Assembly: GCF_020510665.1 (NCBI RefSeq)
Contig: NZ_CP075187.1
Location: 2,983,001-3,047,000, forward strand
Source: Dechloromonas denitrificans
Lineage (GTDB): Bacteria; Pseudomonadota; Gammaproteobacteria; Burkholderiales; Rhodocyclaceae
Length of the DNA stretch: 64,000 nt
Reading direction: 5' to 3'
Shown: positions 44,613 through 54,176 of the stretch, piece after piece
Layout: each line of letters begins with the position of its first letter
How positions within the stretch are numbered: position 1 is the first letter of the stretch
The notes under the pieces: generated by a model
Database searches by the model: none
Seen by the model: the letters and a program-made list of their open reading frames with translations, nothing else
What the model was told of the DNA's origin: nothing
Made by a program: the position numbers and the translations under genes

Positions 44613-47399
44613 TTGTTTCTCGCTCGTATCCTTCTGTTTTTTGCCACGCTGACGGCTGCCGTATGCGCCGAAGCCACGCCGGCTGTCGCGCTTTACTACG
44701 GTCAACAAGCGCCGCTCAGCGATTTTCGCGCCTTTGACATTGTCGTTGTCGAACCGGATCACGGACATGACCCGAAGCGCTACGCTCGCCCGGACAGCGC
44801 CTTGTACGCCTACGTTTCGGTCGCCGAAGTCCAGGCCAGCCGGCCCTACTACAAGGCCATCCCTGAAACCTGGAAAATGGCCCGGAACGGTGACTGGAAC
44901 TCGGTCGTCATTGACCAGACACCAACCGAATGGCCCGAGTTCTTTGCCGAACAGGTGGTTGCCCCGCTCTGGGCGCGAGGCTATCGCGGATTCTTCCTCG
45001 ACACGCTCGACTCTTACCGATTGGCCAGAAAGTTCGATGAAGCCGCCCAGCAGGCCGGCCTGGTTCGGGTTATCGAAACATTGCACAAACGCTTTCCGGG
45101 CATACAACTGATTCTGAACCGGGGTTTCGAGATCGTGCCGAAAGTCCGCGACAAAATCCGCATGGTCGCTGCCGAGTCGATTTTTCAGGGCTGGAATGCC
45201 TCCAACCAGCGTTACGAACCAGTCAAGGCGGCCGACCGGGAGTGGTTGCTGACGCAATTGCAGACCATTCGCCAGCGCGACGGCCTGGACATTCTGGCCA
45301 TCGACTACGTCGCCCCCCACGACCGTGCGCTTAGCCGCGAAACAGCCGAACGCATCAAGGCGCTCGGGTTTATTCCCTGGGTGACCGACAGCAACCTTGA
45401 AAGTGTCGGGATTGGCGCAATCGAAGCCGTTCCACGCCGCATTGCGATGATTTACGACAGTGCCGAGTCACCAGCGCTTAACTACGCCAATGCGCATCGC
45501 TTCCTGCAAATGCCAATCAACCATCTTGGCTACATCGTCGACTATGTCGATGCTCGCAAGCCACTGCCTGAGCAGATTCGGCCAGATCGCTACGCCGGCA
45601 TAGTCACCTGGATATCCGGACAGCTCCCAGACACCCAAGGTCGAGCCCTGTCCCGCTGGCTGCTCAACCGCATCGATGCTGGCTTGAGGCTGGCCATCAT
45701 TGGAGATTTCGGTTTTCCTGTCGAGCCGTCGCTTGCCAGCCGTCTTGGCCTGAAACTGCAATCAGGAAGCGTCTCAGGCACGCTCGGCATTGTCCGCCAG
45801 CACCCGATGCTTGGTTTCGAGGCAAAGCCCTTGCCCAATCGAACCGGACTGCCCCCCATCCGCCTGGCCGACAAGCAGGCTGAAGCATTGATCGAACTGC
45901 AAGATGCCAAACAGCAAATTTTCACAGGCGGCGCACTGACTCGCTGGGGTGGTTTCATTCTCGATCCGTTCGCCCTGATCGAAGTTCCTGGCACCGAACA
46001 GGCACGCTGGGTCATCGACCCCTTCCGTTTCTTGCAGGAAAGCCTGCACCTGCCAGCTTTACCGGCGCCGGATGTCACTACGGAAAATGGCCGACGCCTA
46101 TTTTTCTCGCACATCGACGGCGACGGTTTTCCATCGCTGGCCGAATTCCCGGGCAGCCCGCCGGCCGCAGAGGTTTTGCTCAAGGAAATTCTGGAAAAAT
46201 ATCGCATTCCGACCACGGTCTCGGTCATCGAATCGGAAGTCTCGCCCGAAGGGCTGCATCCGAAGCAAAGCCCACAACTGGAAGACATTGCCCGGCGCAT
46301 GTTCCGGCTGCCCCACGTCGAGATCGCCAGCCACACATTTGCCCACCCGTTTCTCTGGGACCACAGCGTCAAGCACGGCATATTCAAGGATGGCAAGGAG
46401 GAGTACTACCATCTGAATGTACCCGGCTACCGATTCGACCTTAACCGGGAAATCGTCGGCTCGATGAACTACATCCGCCAGCGCCTGGCACCACCGGACA
46501 AGCCGGTACGCATCCTGCTCTGGTCCGGCGATACCGCCCCCGGCGCAGACGCACTGGAAATTACCGAACGCTCGGGTTTCCTCAACATGAATGGCGGCGA
46601 CACTTCGATCACCCGGAGCAATCCGTCACTGACCGCTGTCGGCGCCCTTGGCATCCAGAAAAATGGTTATCTGCAGGTCTACGCACCGATCACCAACGAA
46701 AACATCTACACCAATCTCTGGCGCGGCCCCTACTATGGTTTCGAGCGGGTGACCGAAAGTTTCGAGATGACCGAAAGTCCGCGTCGCCTGAAGCCGGTCA
46801 ATATCTACTATCACACCTATTCAGCCAGCAAGCCGGCCGGCGTCAAAGCCTTGCATCGCGCATTTGCCTGGACGCAGACACAGTTGTTGCACCCGGTTTT
46901 TGCCTCCGAATACATCGCCAAAGTCCAGGATTTCCATACCCTGGCCGTCGCCCGTGAGGCACAGGGCTGGCGGGTTCGGGGCGATGGCCGCTTGCGCACG
47001 CTGCGCCTGCCGACGGACATGTTTCCCGACATGGCAGCAGCACAAGGCGTCGCCGGCCACACGCCTGGCCGCGATGGCAACTACCTTCATCTGACGGACA
47101 GTTCAGCCTGGTTCGCCAGTCGCAACACGCCGGACAAACAGCCTTATTTATTCGATGCCAATGGCCGGATCAGTCACTGGCAAAAAACACCCGGCCCAGG
47201 GAAACTGCGCCTGAGTTTTCAACTGAACGCCCATCAAGCACTCGACTTCCGACTGGCCAATGTCACGGCCTGCCGTATTGAAATCAACGGGAAATCCGTC
47301 ACGCCAGACCGCACAGAAACCCTGGCGACCATTCCTGTCTCCCGCTTCCGGCTCAAAGATGCTGCTGCCAAGATCGAAATTAGCTGCGCAGCGCCCTGA
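44613..47399 (+). CDS. pelA: Pel polysaccharide deacetylase/hydrolase PelA
   Basis: Periplasmic enzyme that partly deacetylates Pel and can hydrolyse it. 928 residues. The only usable start after the in-frame stop at 44598 is TTG at 44613, which gives a signal peptide ending near CAEATP. The N-terminal glycoside hydrolase domain has a candidate catalytic Glu188 (VAAESIFQGW). The carbohydrate-esterase-4-like domain has HIDGDG (500-505) and H574-x3-H578 in ASHTFAHP, matching the metal triad known from Pseudomonas PelA. It overlaps pelB by 41 bases. Confidence 0.93.
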   Translation: MFLARILLFFATLTAAVCAEATPAVALYYGQQAPLSDFRAFDIVVVEPDHGHDPKRYARPDSALYAYVSVAEVQASRPYYKAIPETWKMARNGDWNSVVIDQTPTEWPEFFAEQVVAPLWARGYRGFFLDTLDSYRLARKFDEAAQQAGLVRVIETLHKRFPGIQLILNRGFEIVPKVRDKIRMVAAESIFQGWNASNQRYEPVKAADREWLLTQLQTIRQRDGLDILAIDYVAPHDRALSRETAERIKALGFIPWVTDSNLESVGIGAIEAVPRRIAMIYDSAESPALNYANAHRFLQMPINHLGYIVDYVDARKPLPEQIRPDRYAGIVTWISGQLPDTQGRALSRWLLNRIDAGLRLAIIGDFGFPVEPSLASRLGLKLQSGSVSGTLGIVRQHPMLGFEAKPLPNRTGLPPIRLADKQAEALIELQDAKQQIFTGGALTRWGGFILDPFALIEVPGTEQARWVIDPFRFLQESLHLPALPAPDVTTENGRRLFFSHIDGDGFPSLAEFPGSPPAAEVLLKEILEKYRIPTTVSVIESEVSPEGLHPKQSPQLEDIARRMFRLPHVEIASHTFAHPFLWDHSVKHGIFKDGKEEYYHLNVPGYRFDLNREIVGSMNYIRQRLAPPDKPVRILLWSGDTAPGADALEITERSGFLNMNGGDTSITRSNPSLTAVGALGIQKNGYLQVYAPITNENIYTNLWRGPYYGFERVTESFEMTESPRRLKPVNIYYHTYSASKPAGVKALHRAFAWTQTQLLHPVFASEYIAKVQDFHTLAVAREAQGWRVRGDGRLRTLRLPTDMFPDMAAAQGVAGHTPGRDGNYLHLTDSSAWFASRNTPDKQPYLFDANGRISHWQKTPGPGKLRLSFQLNAHQALDFRLANVTACRIEINGKSVTPDRTETLATIPVSRFRLKDAAAKIEISCAAP

Positions 47400-50300
47400 C
47401 CGCCCCTATCTCGCGCCACTCTGGCTGCTGCTCCTGCTCGGCGGGCTGATCGCGCTCGCCCTGATCATCATCTATCCGCAAAAGAATCTGGTCGAGCGGG
47501 TCAGCCAGGCGCCGGACAGCGAACTGAGCCGCGATTACCTGCTCAACCTGCTGCGGACCGACCCCAACAACCCCAAGCTTCGCCTCCTGCTCGCCCGGCA
47601 GGATTTGGCACGAGGCAACCTGAAGGCCTTGCGCGAGACCTTGCGTCCGGCGCTCAACGCCGGCGATCCCGAGCTGCATCGCGAAGCCCTGTGGCTGCTC
47701 TGGCTGGCCGGCGAACAGGAATATACCGCCGAGGTGCAGCAGGACCAGCGCAACGCACGTCGCAAGGAACTGGCCCGACAACTCAAGGCCCTGGCCAACG
47801 AAAACTGGCCCGACGAGCGGCTGGTTGAAATCGCCGGCAAAGCCTTTACCTTCGGAGAAAGCACGGCCGGCATCGCCCTGTTCGACCAACTGGCTCGGCG
47901 CAGCACAAACTCCGTCGCCACCGCCAACACCCTGATCGATGCAGCCCGTAGCGCCTTGGCCAATGGCAATTACCGGGGCAGCGCCGAGCTGTACTTGCTG
48001 GCCCGAAAAAAGACGACCAATGCGGCCCAGGCAAAACGCTGCTTTCTGAGCGCACTCGCCACCTTGCAATCGGGCAACCAGTTGAGCGATGCCCTGTTTG
48101 TTGCCGAACGCGACATCGGCGAGCTGGCCGATGACAGCGAAACGCTGTTCTACCTGACCAACCTGGCGCGCGCCGCCGGCCGCCCGGACATTGCCGACCG
48201 TTACGTACGCAAGCTGCTGCGCTTGAGCCTTTTGCGCCAGCTCGAACAAATACGCCTGGCCGCCGAGCACGGTGGCGCCCTGCCACAAAAAGCGGCTTTT
48301 CGGCCGGTAGACCGCAGCACGGACAATCCGGAACGGCAAGGGCCGCAAATTCCGTTCGACGACAAAACCTACACCCTGGGCTACGAGGTTTTTCTCGAAA
48401 ACAGAAAACTGGACGATGCCTGGAAAGTTGCGGCATCCGCCGTTCGTCAGGTCCCGGAAAACCTGCTCTGGCGTGAGCGCCTGGCCCGGGTCGCCGAATG
48501 GACACAGCGCCCGGCCATGGCGCTCGACAACTGGCTGCATCTTGCCCGCCAGACCCAGCGCGACGATGCCTGGCAAGCCGTCCTGCGTCTTGCGCCGGGG
48601 CTGTTCAACGACGAAGCCCTGGTCGCCGGCCTGCAATACGAACTTGCCCGCCGCCCCTCGGACGCGAAGCTGCTGCGTGAAATCGTGGCCGCCTGGGAAC
48701 GTCAGGGCGAGCCGAAAAAAGCAATCGCTTTCCTGGCTCAACTGAACCGCCAGCACGACTCACCGTTTGCCCTCGAAATGCAGGCTGATCTGTACGAGCG
48801 GGCAGGCGACCCCAAGGCCTCGCTGGAAACCTGGCAACGCCTGCTCGGCAAGCCTCAGCAGATCACTGCCCAGCGGGCCTTGCGGGCCGCCATTCAGGCG
48901 ACACTCCTCGGCCACTACCGACAGGCTATCGACTGGCTCGACAAGGCCCGCACGCAGGATGGCGCCGACGCCGGACTGAATCGGGAATTCTGGCAACTAC
49001 TGGCTCGACTGGCCGAATTCGAACAACGCGAAGGGCTCGCCGTCGATGCCTATACAAAGCTGACCGCAGGTCCGGATGCCGAAGAAGGCGACTTCGACAC
49101 ACTCCGCCAATTGCTGGCCGAAAGCTACCCGCTGGAAGCGGCCAAGGTGGCCGTCCTCGGTTGGCAGCGTTTCGGCCGGCCAGCAGCACTGCTGCAGGCA
49201 CTCAATCTGTATGCCGGACAACAGCAATGGGCGGCAATGGGGGCTTTGCTGAAACAGCTCGATCCGGCCCCGAATGCAACACGGAACGCACTGGCGACTT
49301 TGCGCAAACAACCCGACTTCTTGCGCCTCTCGGCGCTTTACCACCAAAACAGCGGCCAGCTCGAACTGGCGCGCAAAGAGCTTTCTGCCGCCCTGCAGCT
49401 AGCCCCCGGCGTACGCGATATCCAGCAAAGCATGCTGTGGCTCCTGATCGACAGCAACGACGCGCCCGCACTACGCCGGCTGCTGGCCAGCCGCGAAAGC
49501 GAATTGCGGACGGAGAGTTCGCTGCACGACGCGCTGGCTGCGGCCTATCTCGCCTTGTCGCGCCCGAAAGTGGCCCTGGAGCGCTATCTGACGCCCCGCC
49601 TCGCAGCGCACCAGGATGATTTTCTCTGGCTGATGAATTATGCCGACGCGCTCGACCAGAACCAGCAAACCGACCGCGCCTGGCGCCTGCGCCGCCATCT
49701 GCTCAGCCAGGAATGGCAAGCCGCGCAGCCCGCGGCAAATGGCGCGGTCGACGCCAGAAACAAGGCAATTTCAACCCGTCGGACATGGCTGGACAATGAC
49801 CAGGTCGACGCCACCCGCCGGCTCGCCCGCGCCCGCTTGCTGATCACCCAGCGCGACGGCGACACCGGGCTCGATGCGCTGCGCGAGTTGCTCCGCCTCG
49901 ACCGCGGAGCCGAACAAAACTACTCGAACGCAGCCGTCGAAAGCATTCTCGGCTGGTTGCAGAATGCCGGCGAGTACAACGCCGAACGCGGCCATCTCTG
50001 GCAACAATATTCACGCAGCCTGAGCAAGCCGGCGAACCGGCCGCTGTGGGCTGAAATCTCGGTCGCGCTGGCCCATGATGACGGCGCAGCCCTCGGCCAG
50101 ATGCTGGACGAGGCCGGCGAGCGCCTGCCGCGCTATGACCGGATCAACGCCGCCCGCCGGATTGGTGACCTGCGCAGCGCCCAGAGCGACGCATTCGACA
50201 CGCAAGACCAGCAAAGCGACGACGATCCCTTGCACATGCAATTGACCGAATCGCTGCTCGCTTTCAGCGATCACGCCGGCGGCGCGCTGGCCAGCCGTGA

Positions 50301-51198
50301 CCTGGGCGCTTTCAGCGAAGCACAAGCCAGCGCCGAATGGCACCTGGCCCTGACTCCCCGACTTTCGCTCGATCTTCAAATCGGACGCATCCAGCGCCAG
50401 AAAGTCGATGAAGCCGTGATCCGCAACGTGCCCGATGAGCGCTTCACCAGCCTGCGCATGAACTGGCAGGAAAGGGGCGAACAATTCTCGCTGCTGGCCG
50501 AAGATCGTCACAGCCTGAGCAACTACCAGCCGCGGCAAATCGAATACGAACATCGCATCGACGATCGCCTGTCGCTGCGTATCGGACTGGGACAAAACCT
50601 GCCCAGCCAGGACAGTACCGCGCTACGTATCGCCGGGATGAAAGACCGCTTTTCTGCCGGACTGAATTATCAACTCAGCCGCCTCGACCGGTTCAGCCTG
50701 GAACAATTCAGCGAACGCTACGCCCTGCAAACCGGCTCGGCGATTGGTCGCGGGCAGCACACCTCCCTCGTCTTCGCCCACGCACTGCGCCAGGAAAGCC
50801 GCGATCTCGAACTCAGCGCTTTCTGGTCAGCCCACCGCTTCAGCCGCGAAGACAGCTACAGCGACGCCGCACTACTCCCGCTCCTCCCGGCCAGCATTGC
50901 CAATCTCGGCGAACTGCGCCCGGATTTCTTCCTGCCGGAAAATTTCAATTTCTACGGCCTGCGCCTGTCGACAGACATGCGCTACGAGCGGGAATACACT
51001 CGCGCCATCCGGCCTTACGCCAGCTTGAGCCGAACCTGGCACAGCGAACTGGGCCCCGGCTATGACGTCCGCCTGGGCCTGGCCGGCAGCCTGCTCGGCG
51101 CCGACCATTTCAGCCTGACCTGGGGACAAGCACGCGGCGGGCCGCAAACCGGCGGCCTGACGCGTGACCTGAATTTCAATTACCGCATGCATTACTGA
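47359..51198 (+). CDS. pelB: Pel export outer-membrane porin/TPR scaffold PelB
   Basis: 1279 residues, somewhat longer than Pseudomonas PelB (about 1190). It begins with a membrane helix (about residues 18-38, ending in IIIYPQK), continues with a long TPR superhelix through about residue 880 and ends in an outer-membrane beta barrel finishing FNYRMHY, with the terminal aromatic residue recognised by the BAM complex. The ATG at 47359 lies inside pelA. The N-terminal TPR part is known to recruit PelA. Confidence 0.92.
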   Translation: MLLPRSKLAAQRPDRPYLAPLWLLLLLGGLIALALIIIYPQKNLVERVSQAPDSELSRDYLLNLLRTDPNNPKLRLLLARQDLARGNLKALRETLRPALNAGDPELHREALWLLWLAGEQEYTAEVQQDQRNARRKELARQLKALANENWPDERLVEIAGKAFTFGESTAGIALFDQLARRSTNSVATANTLIDAARSALANGNYRGSAELYLLARKKTTNAAQAKRCFLSALATLQSGNQLSDALFVAERDIGELADDSETLFYLTNLARAAGRPDIADRYVRKLLRLSLLRQLEQIRLAAEHGGALPQKAAFRPVDRSTDNPERQGPQIPFDDKTYTLGYEVFLENRKLDDAWKVAASAVRQVPENLLWRERLARVAEWTQRPAMALDNWLHLARQTQRDDAWQAVLRLAPGLFNDEALVAGLQYELARRPSDAKLLREIVAAWERQGEPKKAIAFLAQLNRQHDSPFALEMQADLYERAGDPKASLETWQRLLGKPQQITAQRALRAAIQATLLGHYRQAIDWLDKARTQDGADAGLNREFWQLLARLAEFEQREGLAVDAYTKLTAGPDAEEGDFDTLRQLLAESYPLEAAKVAVLGWQRFGRPAALLQALNLYAGQQQWAAMGALLKQLDPAPNATRNALATLRKQPDFLRLSALYHQNSGQLELARKELSAALQLAPGVRDIQQSMLWLLIDSNDAPALRRLLASRESELRTESSLHDALAAAYLALSRPKVALERYLTPRLAAHQDDFLWLMNYADALDQNQQTDRAWRLRRHLLSQEWQAAQPAANGAVDARNKAISTRRTWLDNDQVDATRRLARARLLITQRDGDTGLDALRELLRLDRGAEQNYSNAAVESILGWLQNAGEYNAERGHLWQQYSRSLSKPANRPLWAEISVALAHDDGAALGQMLDEAGERLPRYDRINAARRIGDLRSAQSDAFDTQDQQSDDDPLHMQLTESLLAFSDHAGGALASRDLGAFSEAQASAEWHLALTPRLSLDLQIGRIQRQKVDEAVIRNVPDERFTSLRMNWQERGEQFSLLAEDRHSLSNYQPRQIEYEHRIDDRLSLRIGLGQNLPSQDSTALRIAGMKDRFSAGLNYQLSRLDRFSLEQFSERYALQTGSAIGRGQHTSLVFAHALRQESRDLELSAFWSAHRFSREDSYSDAALLPLLPASIANLGELRPDFFLPENFNFYGLRLSTDMRYEREYTRAIRPYASLSRTWHSELGPGYDVRLGLAGSLLGADHFSLTWGQARGGPQTGGLTRDLNFNYRMHY

Positions 51199-51219
51199 CA
51201 CTTTGACCGGAAGCCCGAT

Positions 51220-51753
51220 ATGACCAGCACATTCCGCACCCTGCTCCTTGCCGCACTGACCCTGTTGGCCAGCGCCTGCTCGACGCTTGACCGCAGCCCA
51301 CCCCCGGCGCTCGAACGCCAGGCCAACTGGGTGGTCCTGCCCTTTGCCAATCACACCGAAACGCCGCTGGCCGGCCAGCGTGCCGAGGCAATTGCCGAAG
51401 CGATCCTGCACAGCAACGGGATCAGCAAGGTCAAGCGCTACCCAAGCAACCTGCAGCAAGAAGCGCTGTTCGATGCCGGCGAACGCCGCCAGCAGGAAGA
51501 AGCCCTGGCCTGGGCGCGCCAGCAAGGCGCACGCTACGCGTTGGCCGGCGCGGTCGACGAATGGCGCTACAAAGTCGGGGTCGATGGCGAACCGGCTGCC
51601 GGTGTCGCCCTGCAAATCATTGATGTCGGCAGTGGCGATACACTGTGGAGCGGTTCCGGCGGCAAAAGCGGCTGGAGCCGTGAAGCCCTCTCCGCCGTCG
51701 CCCAGCAACTGATCCGCAGCCTGCTCGGCAGCGGCCTGTCCGGCGCCCGCTGA
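51220..51753 (+). CDS. pelC: Pel export lipoprotein PelC
   Basis: 177-residue outer-membrane lipoprotein with the signal peptide ending LLASAC (Cys20). In Pseudomonas it forms a dodecameric ring that funnels Pel to the PelB barrel. The mature region VVLPFANHTETPLAGQRAEA and the later DTLWSGSG match the PelC/DUF799-like fold. It begins 21 bases after pelB. Confidence 0.9.
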   Translation: MTSTFRTLLLAALTLLASACSTLDRSPPPALERQANWVVLPFANHTETPLAGQRAEAIAEAILHSNGISKVKRYPSNLQQEALFDAGERRQQEEALAWARQQGARYALAGAVDEWRYKVGVDGEPAAGVALQIIDVGSGDTLWSGSGGKSGWSREALSAVAQQLIRSLLGSGLSGAR

Positions 51754-51760
51754 GCCAGCC

Positions 51761-53200
51761 ATGGGCTTACTTGATCTCAAGGCGCCGAGCCAGGCCGGCA
51801 CAATGACCGAAGCAACCGGGCAAAGCTCGGCGCTCGATCCCGGCACGCCGCAATGGAGCGTGTTCGGTCAGTTGACCTCGCCCGTCACTCACCCTTGGGC
51901 CATTGTCGGCGAAACCATCCTGCTTCCGTTGATCGCCGTCAGCCTCGGGCTCTGGCTGAATCCGGACGACCCGCTGTGGGTCCATGCCAGTTTCCCCTGG
52001 GCCTGGTTCGCCCCTGTCGTCCTGGCCTTGCGCTACGGCCCGCTGACCGGCATTGGCGGCGCAGCGATGCTGCTCCTGGTATGGCTGGCACTGAATCTGG
52101 TTCACCCGGCCGAATTCCCCAAGCTGTTTTTCCTCGGCGGACTGATCCTGGTCATGGTCATCGGCGAATTCTCCAGCTTGTGGCTGGCCCGCGCCCGTCG
52201 AGCCGAAGCCATTCAACGCTATCTCGACCAGCGGCTTGAGTTCCTGACCCACCAGTACTACCTGCTACGCCTCTCGCACGACCGTCTGGAGCAAGACTTG
52301 ATCAGCCGCCCGATGGCGATGCGCGATGCGCTTGGCGCCATGCGCAACCATATCGCCACCGAGCAGATGGACTCCGACTCGGCCGGTGCATCAGCCCTGC
52401 TCAGGCTGTTGGCCCAGTACTGCCAGTTGGAGGTGGCCGCGCTGCACTACCTGGTCGACGAACGCCTGCAAACAACAGCGATTGCCACGCTGGGCAACAC
52501 CTCGCCGCTACAGGCCGACGATCCGCTGATCGAGCATGCCATGCAGACCGGCCACCTGTGCCACATTGCCCAGTCGCTCAACCAGAGCGAACAATCGAGC
52601 CGCTACCTGATCGCTGCGCCCCTGAACAACCTCGACGGTGAATGTTTCGGCCTGCTGCTCGTCGAACAAATGCCGTTTTTTTCACTGCAGGATGAAACGC
52701 TGCAAACCATCAACCTGCTGCTCGGCTACTACGCCGACAGCCTGTCGATGCATGCACTGGCCGCCCAGATTCGCCGCAAAGAACCGGACTGCCCGCCAGA
52801 GTTTGCCTTCGAACTGCAACGCCTTTGGCACATTCGTCAAAGTTCGCAAGTCAGCAGCGTCGTCGTTGCACTGGAAATCCAGTCGCGCCCGGGCATGCCG
52901 GATGTCGCACAACAAATCCAGCGCCAGAAACGTGCGCTTGATGAAAACTGGCTGATTCAGGACGTCGACCGCAGCATCCTGGCCACACTGATGCCGCTCT
53001 CCGGACAATCGGCGGCCGAAGGCTATCTCAGTCGCCTGGAAATGTGGGCCCATCAAAAAAGCGGCCAGACCCTCGCCGAGCTCGGCATCTTCGGCCACAT
53101 CCTGCCGCTCGACACCGATCCACCGCTCGCCCTGCTGCAACGTTTAAACGAAATCGCCCATGCTTCAGCACAAACTCGGCCTCTACGCCCTCACGCTTGA
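51761..53200 (+). CDS. pelD: Cyclic-di-GMP receptor PelD
   Basis: Inner-membrane receptor that switches on Pel polymerisation when bound to cyclic di-GMP. 479 residues: four membrane helices (about 40-135), a coiled segment, a GAF domain (about 190-320) and a GGDEF-like domain with no GGDEF signature. The RxxD site is kept as Arg391-Ala-Leu-Asp394, matching the I-site known to bind the ligand in Pseudomonas PelD. The C-terminus overlaps pelE by 41 bases. Confidence 0.94.
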   Translation: MGLLDLKAPSQAGTMTEATGQSSALDPGTPQWSVFGQLTSPVTHPWAIVGETILLPLIAVSLGLWLNPDDPLWVHASFPWAWFAPVVLALRYGPLTGIGGAAMLLLVWLALNLVHPAEFPKLFFLGGLILVMVIGEFSSLWLARARRAEAIQRYLDQRLEFLTHQYYLLRLSHDRLEQDLISRPMAMRDALGAMRNHIATEQMDSDSAGASALLRLLAQYCQLEVAALHYLVDERLQTTAIATLGNTSPLQADDPLIEHAMQTGHLCHIAQSLNQSEQSSRYLIAAPLNNLDGECFGLLLVEQMPFFSLQDETLQTINLLLGYYADSLSMHALAAQIRRKEPDCPPEFAFELQRLWHIRQSSQVSSVVVALEIQSRPGMPDVAQQIQRQKRALDENWLIQDVDRSILATLMPLSGQSAAEGYLSRLEMWAHQKSGQTLAELGIFGHILPLDTDPPLALLQRLNEIAHASAQTRPLRPHA

Positions 53201-54176
53201 GCTGAGCGCCTGGAGCGGCGGTGCGCTGCTGACCAGCCACAGCGACAGCGTGTTGCTCTGGTACCTGGTCTTTCACGGTGCCGCCAGCCTGATGCTCGCC
53301 AGCTTCGGCATTCTGTTCCTGCCGCCGGCACTGGCTCGCCCACGTCGCCCGGTCCTCCTGCTGATGGCCGGCTGCAGCTACGCCATCCCGGTTTTCGGCT
53401 TTGTCGGCGTGCTGATCGGCATTGTCATCCTGCGCACCTATCGCCCCAAGGAGCTGAACAGGCCATTCGAATCCCTGCAACTGCCCGAATTCGATCCGCA
53501 TCAGCACAGCACCGGCGGCTTCCGGCAATCCGGTCTGCGCTCTTTTCTCGGCAACACGCGCGCCCCGATGGCCTCGCGGCTCGGCGCCCTGGTCGCCCTG
53601 CAATATGTTTCCGGCCGCGTGGCCTCGCCCTTGTTGCGCGACGTGCTGGCCGACCCGAGCGAAGACATCCGCTTGCTGGCCTATGGCATGCTGGACAATC
53701 AGGAAAAGCGGATCAACCAGGCGATCGACGAGGAGCTGAAACACTGGGCCGAGGCGACAAACGCCGACAACGACCAGGAGAGTGGCGCTCAGGCACAAGC
53801 CGCAGCCCGGCGCCTGTCCGATCTGTATTGGGAGTTGATCTACCAGGAACTGGTACAGGGTGACTTGCGCATCCATGCCCTGTCCGAATCCTCGCGCTAC
53901 TGCCAGATCGTGCTTGATCACGAACCCGACAATCCGGCCCTGAACCTGCGTCAGGGACGCCTGCTGCACGATCTGGGCCAACCGGAAAAAGCCGAAGCGG
54001 CGTATCTCAAGGCGCTCAAGCTCGGCCTGCCATCGACCCGCGTCTTGCCCTACCTGGCCGAGCTGCGTTTCGATCAGGGCAACTTTGCCGGCACGCGCAC
54101 CCTGATGGCCGAACTAGGCGACTGGTCAGCCCTGCCCAGACTGCGCCCGATCATTGAATACTGGAATAGCAAATGA
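53160..54176 (+). CDS. pelE: Pel inner-membrane TPR protein PelE
   Basis: 338 residues: two membrane helices (about 35-60 and 70-95), then TPR-like repeats, with the LNLRQGRLLHDLGQPEKAEA repeat near the C-terminus. The start at 53160 lies inside pelD; the next Met is after the first helix. PelE joins PelD, PelF and PelG in the synthase complex. The stop overlaps pelF as ATGA. Confidence 0.92.
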   Translation: MLQHKLGLYALTLELSAWSGGALLTSHSDSVLLWYLVFHGAASLMLASFGILFLPPALARPRRPVLLLMAGCSYAIPVFGFVGVLIGIVILRTYRPKELNRPFESLQLPEFDPHQHSTGGFRQSGLRSFLGNTRAPMASRLGALVALQYVSGRVASPLLRDVLADPSEDIRLLAYGMLDNQEKRINQAIDEELKHWAEATNADNDQESGAQAQAAARRLSDLYWELIYQELVQGDLRIHALSESSRYCQIVLDHEPDNPALNLRQGRLLHDLGQPEKAEAAYLKALKLGLPSTRVLPYLAELRFDQGNFAGTRTLMAELGDWSALPRLRPIIEYWNSK

